From positions 1,943,816 to 2,007,815 of the forward strand of contig OY294052.1 in the NCBI GenBank assembly GCA_958510825.1: a stretch of 64,000 bases of DNA. The letters are read 5' to 3'. Of this stretch, positions 63,723 to 64,000 are shown one piece after another; position 1 is the first letter of the stretch; every line of letters begins with the position of its first letter. The notes below the pieces were generated by a model that was not told the DNA's origin, ran no database searches, and was given only the letters and a program-made list of their open reading frames with translations. Origin of the DNA: Brachypterus glaber. Lineage: Eukaryota; Arthropoda; Insecta; Coleoptera; Kateretidae. The translations under genes and the position numbers were made by a program.

Positions 63723-63965
63723 CCCTGGTGGAAAATAACCTTAGAACGACTTGACCTAACGTTAGATGAATGTGGTTTAAATGTTAGATGCCTACCGTTA
63801 GGATCTAACGTTAGAATAACATTTATCTAACGTTAGAAGTTTTTATAAACGTTATTCTAACGTTAGGCAACTAACGTTAGGAATTCTAACGTTAGAAACC
63901 GGGACATTTAAACATTAAATACGCATTAGAAAAAACGTTTATCTAACGTTAAGTTTCTACTAGGG
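63723..63965. mobile_element. TAACGTTAGA MITE, copy 3
   Basis: Ends CCCTGGTGGAAAATAAC and TTTCTACTAGGG. The interior holds more than ten TAACGTTAG-type motifs. Confidence 0.85.
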
Positions 63966-64000
63966 TGATATCGATTAATATTGCCTAATCTCTTGCGTGA

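Overview
The window looks like nuclear DNA from an insect with an AT-rich, repeat-rich genome. All genes have introns with GT..AG borders. One is Kr-h1, an insect juvenile-hormone response factor. A beetle is plausible from the Kr-h1 fingers and C-terminal motifs, but that is an impression and not proven. About 12 kb is protein-coding gene core; much of the rest is introns and intergenic DNA packed with short foldback (MITE-like) elements, many nested.

Layout. 1-1.9 kb: a 275-bp-period tandem duplication and a foldback upstream of Kr-h1. 1998-5087 (+): Kr-h1, three coding exons, eight C2H2 fingers. 5.1-13.6 kb: gene-free, holding foldbacks, an LTR-like remnant with a primer-binding-like site, a pair of type I hammerhead ribozyme motifs 354 bp apart (9784-10204), and two TTAA-flanked elements, one interrupted by a SINE. 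13705-23784 (-): Pcif1 (cap m6Am methyltransferase family), seven exons, with HPPY in place of the catalytic NPPF. 24161-29003 (+): Elp3, eight exons, head-to-head with Pcif1 (376 bp between start codons) and carrying a ~92-residue C-terminal extension. 29490-32231 (-): a diverged PKA catalytic subunit, convergent with Elp3 and separated from it by one TTAA element. 33.7-34.6 kb: ~185-bp satellite-like array. 34846-37504 (-): SS18/SSXT. 37911-39512 (+): Utp23, head-to-head with SS18 (406 bp). 45418-56573 (-): BCAR3/NSP-family SH2 adaptor, seven exons seen. 56.7-64 kb: no coding exon recognised; a dense set of foldback elements and a tRNA-like sequence.

The genes are unrelated housekeeping or regulatory genes: hormone-responsive transcription (Kr-h1), mRNA cap biology (Pcif1), tRNA wobble modification (Elp3), kinase signalling (PKA-like), BAF/Brahma chromatin (SS18), rRNA processing (Utp23) and Cas/integrin signalling (BCAR3). 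Two divergent pairs probably share promoters. The most unusual signals are the hammerhead pair, the Elp3 extension, the altered Pcif1 active site, the transposon end that overlaps the kinase stop codon, and two 79-nt hairpins of nearly identical sequence in separate places. Exon borders were read by eye from splice signals, reading frame and family knowledge; no alignment or transcript was available.
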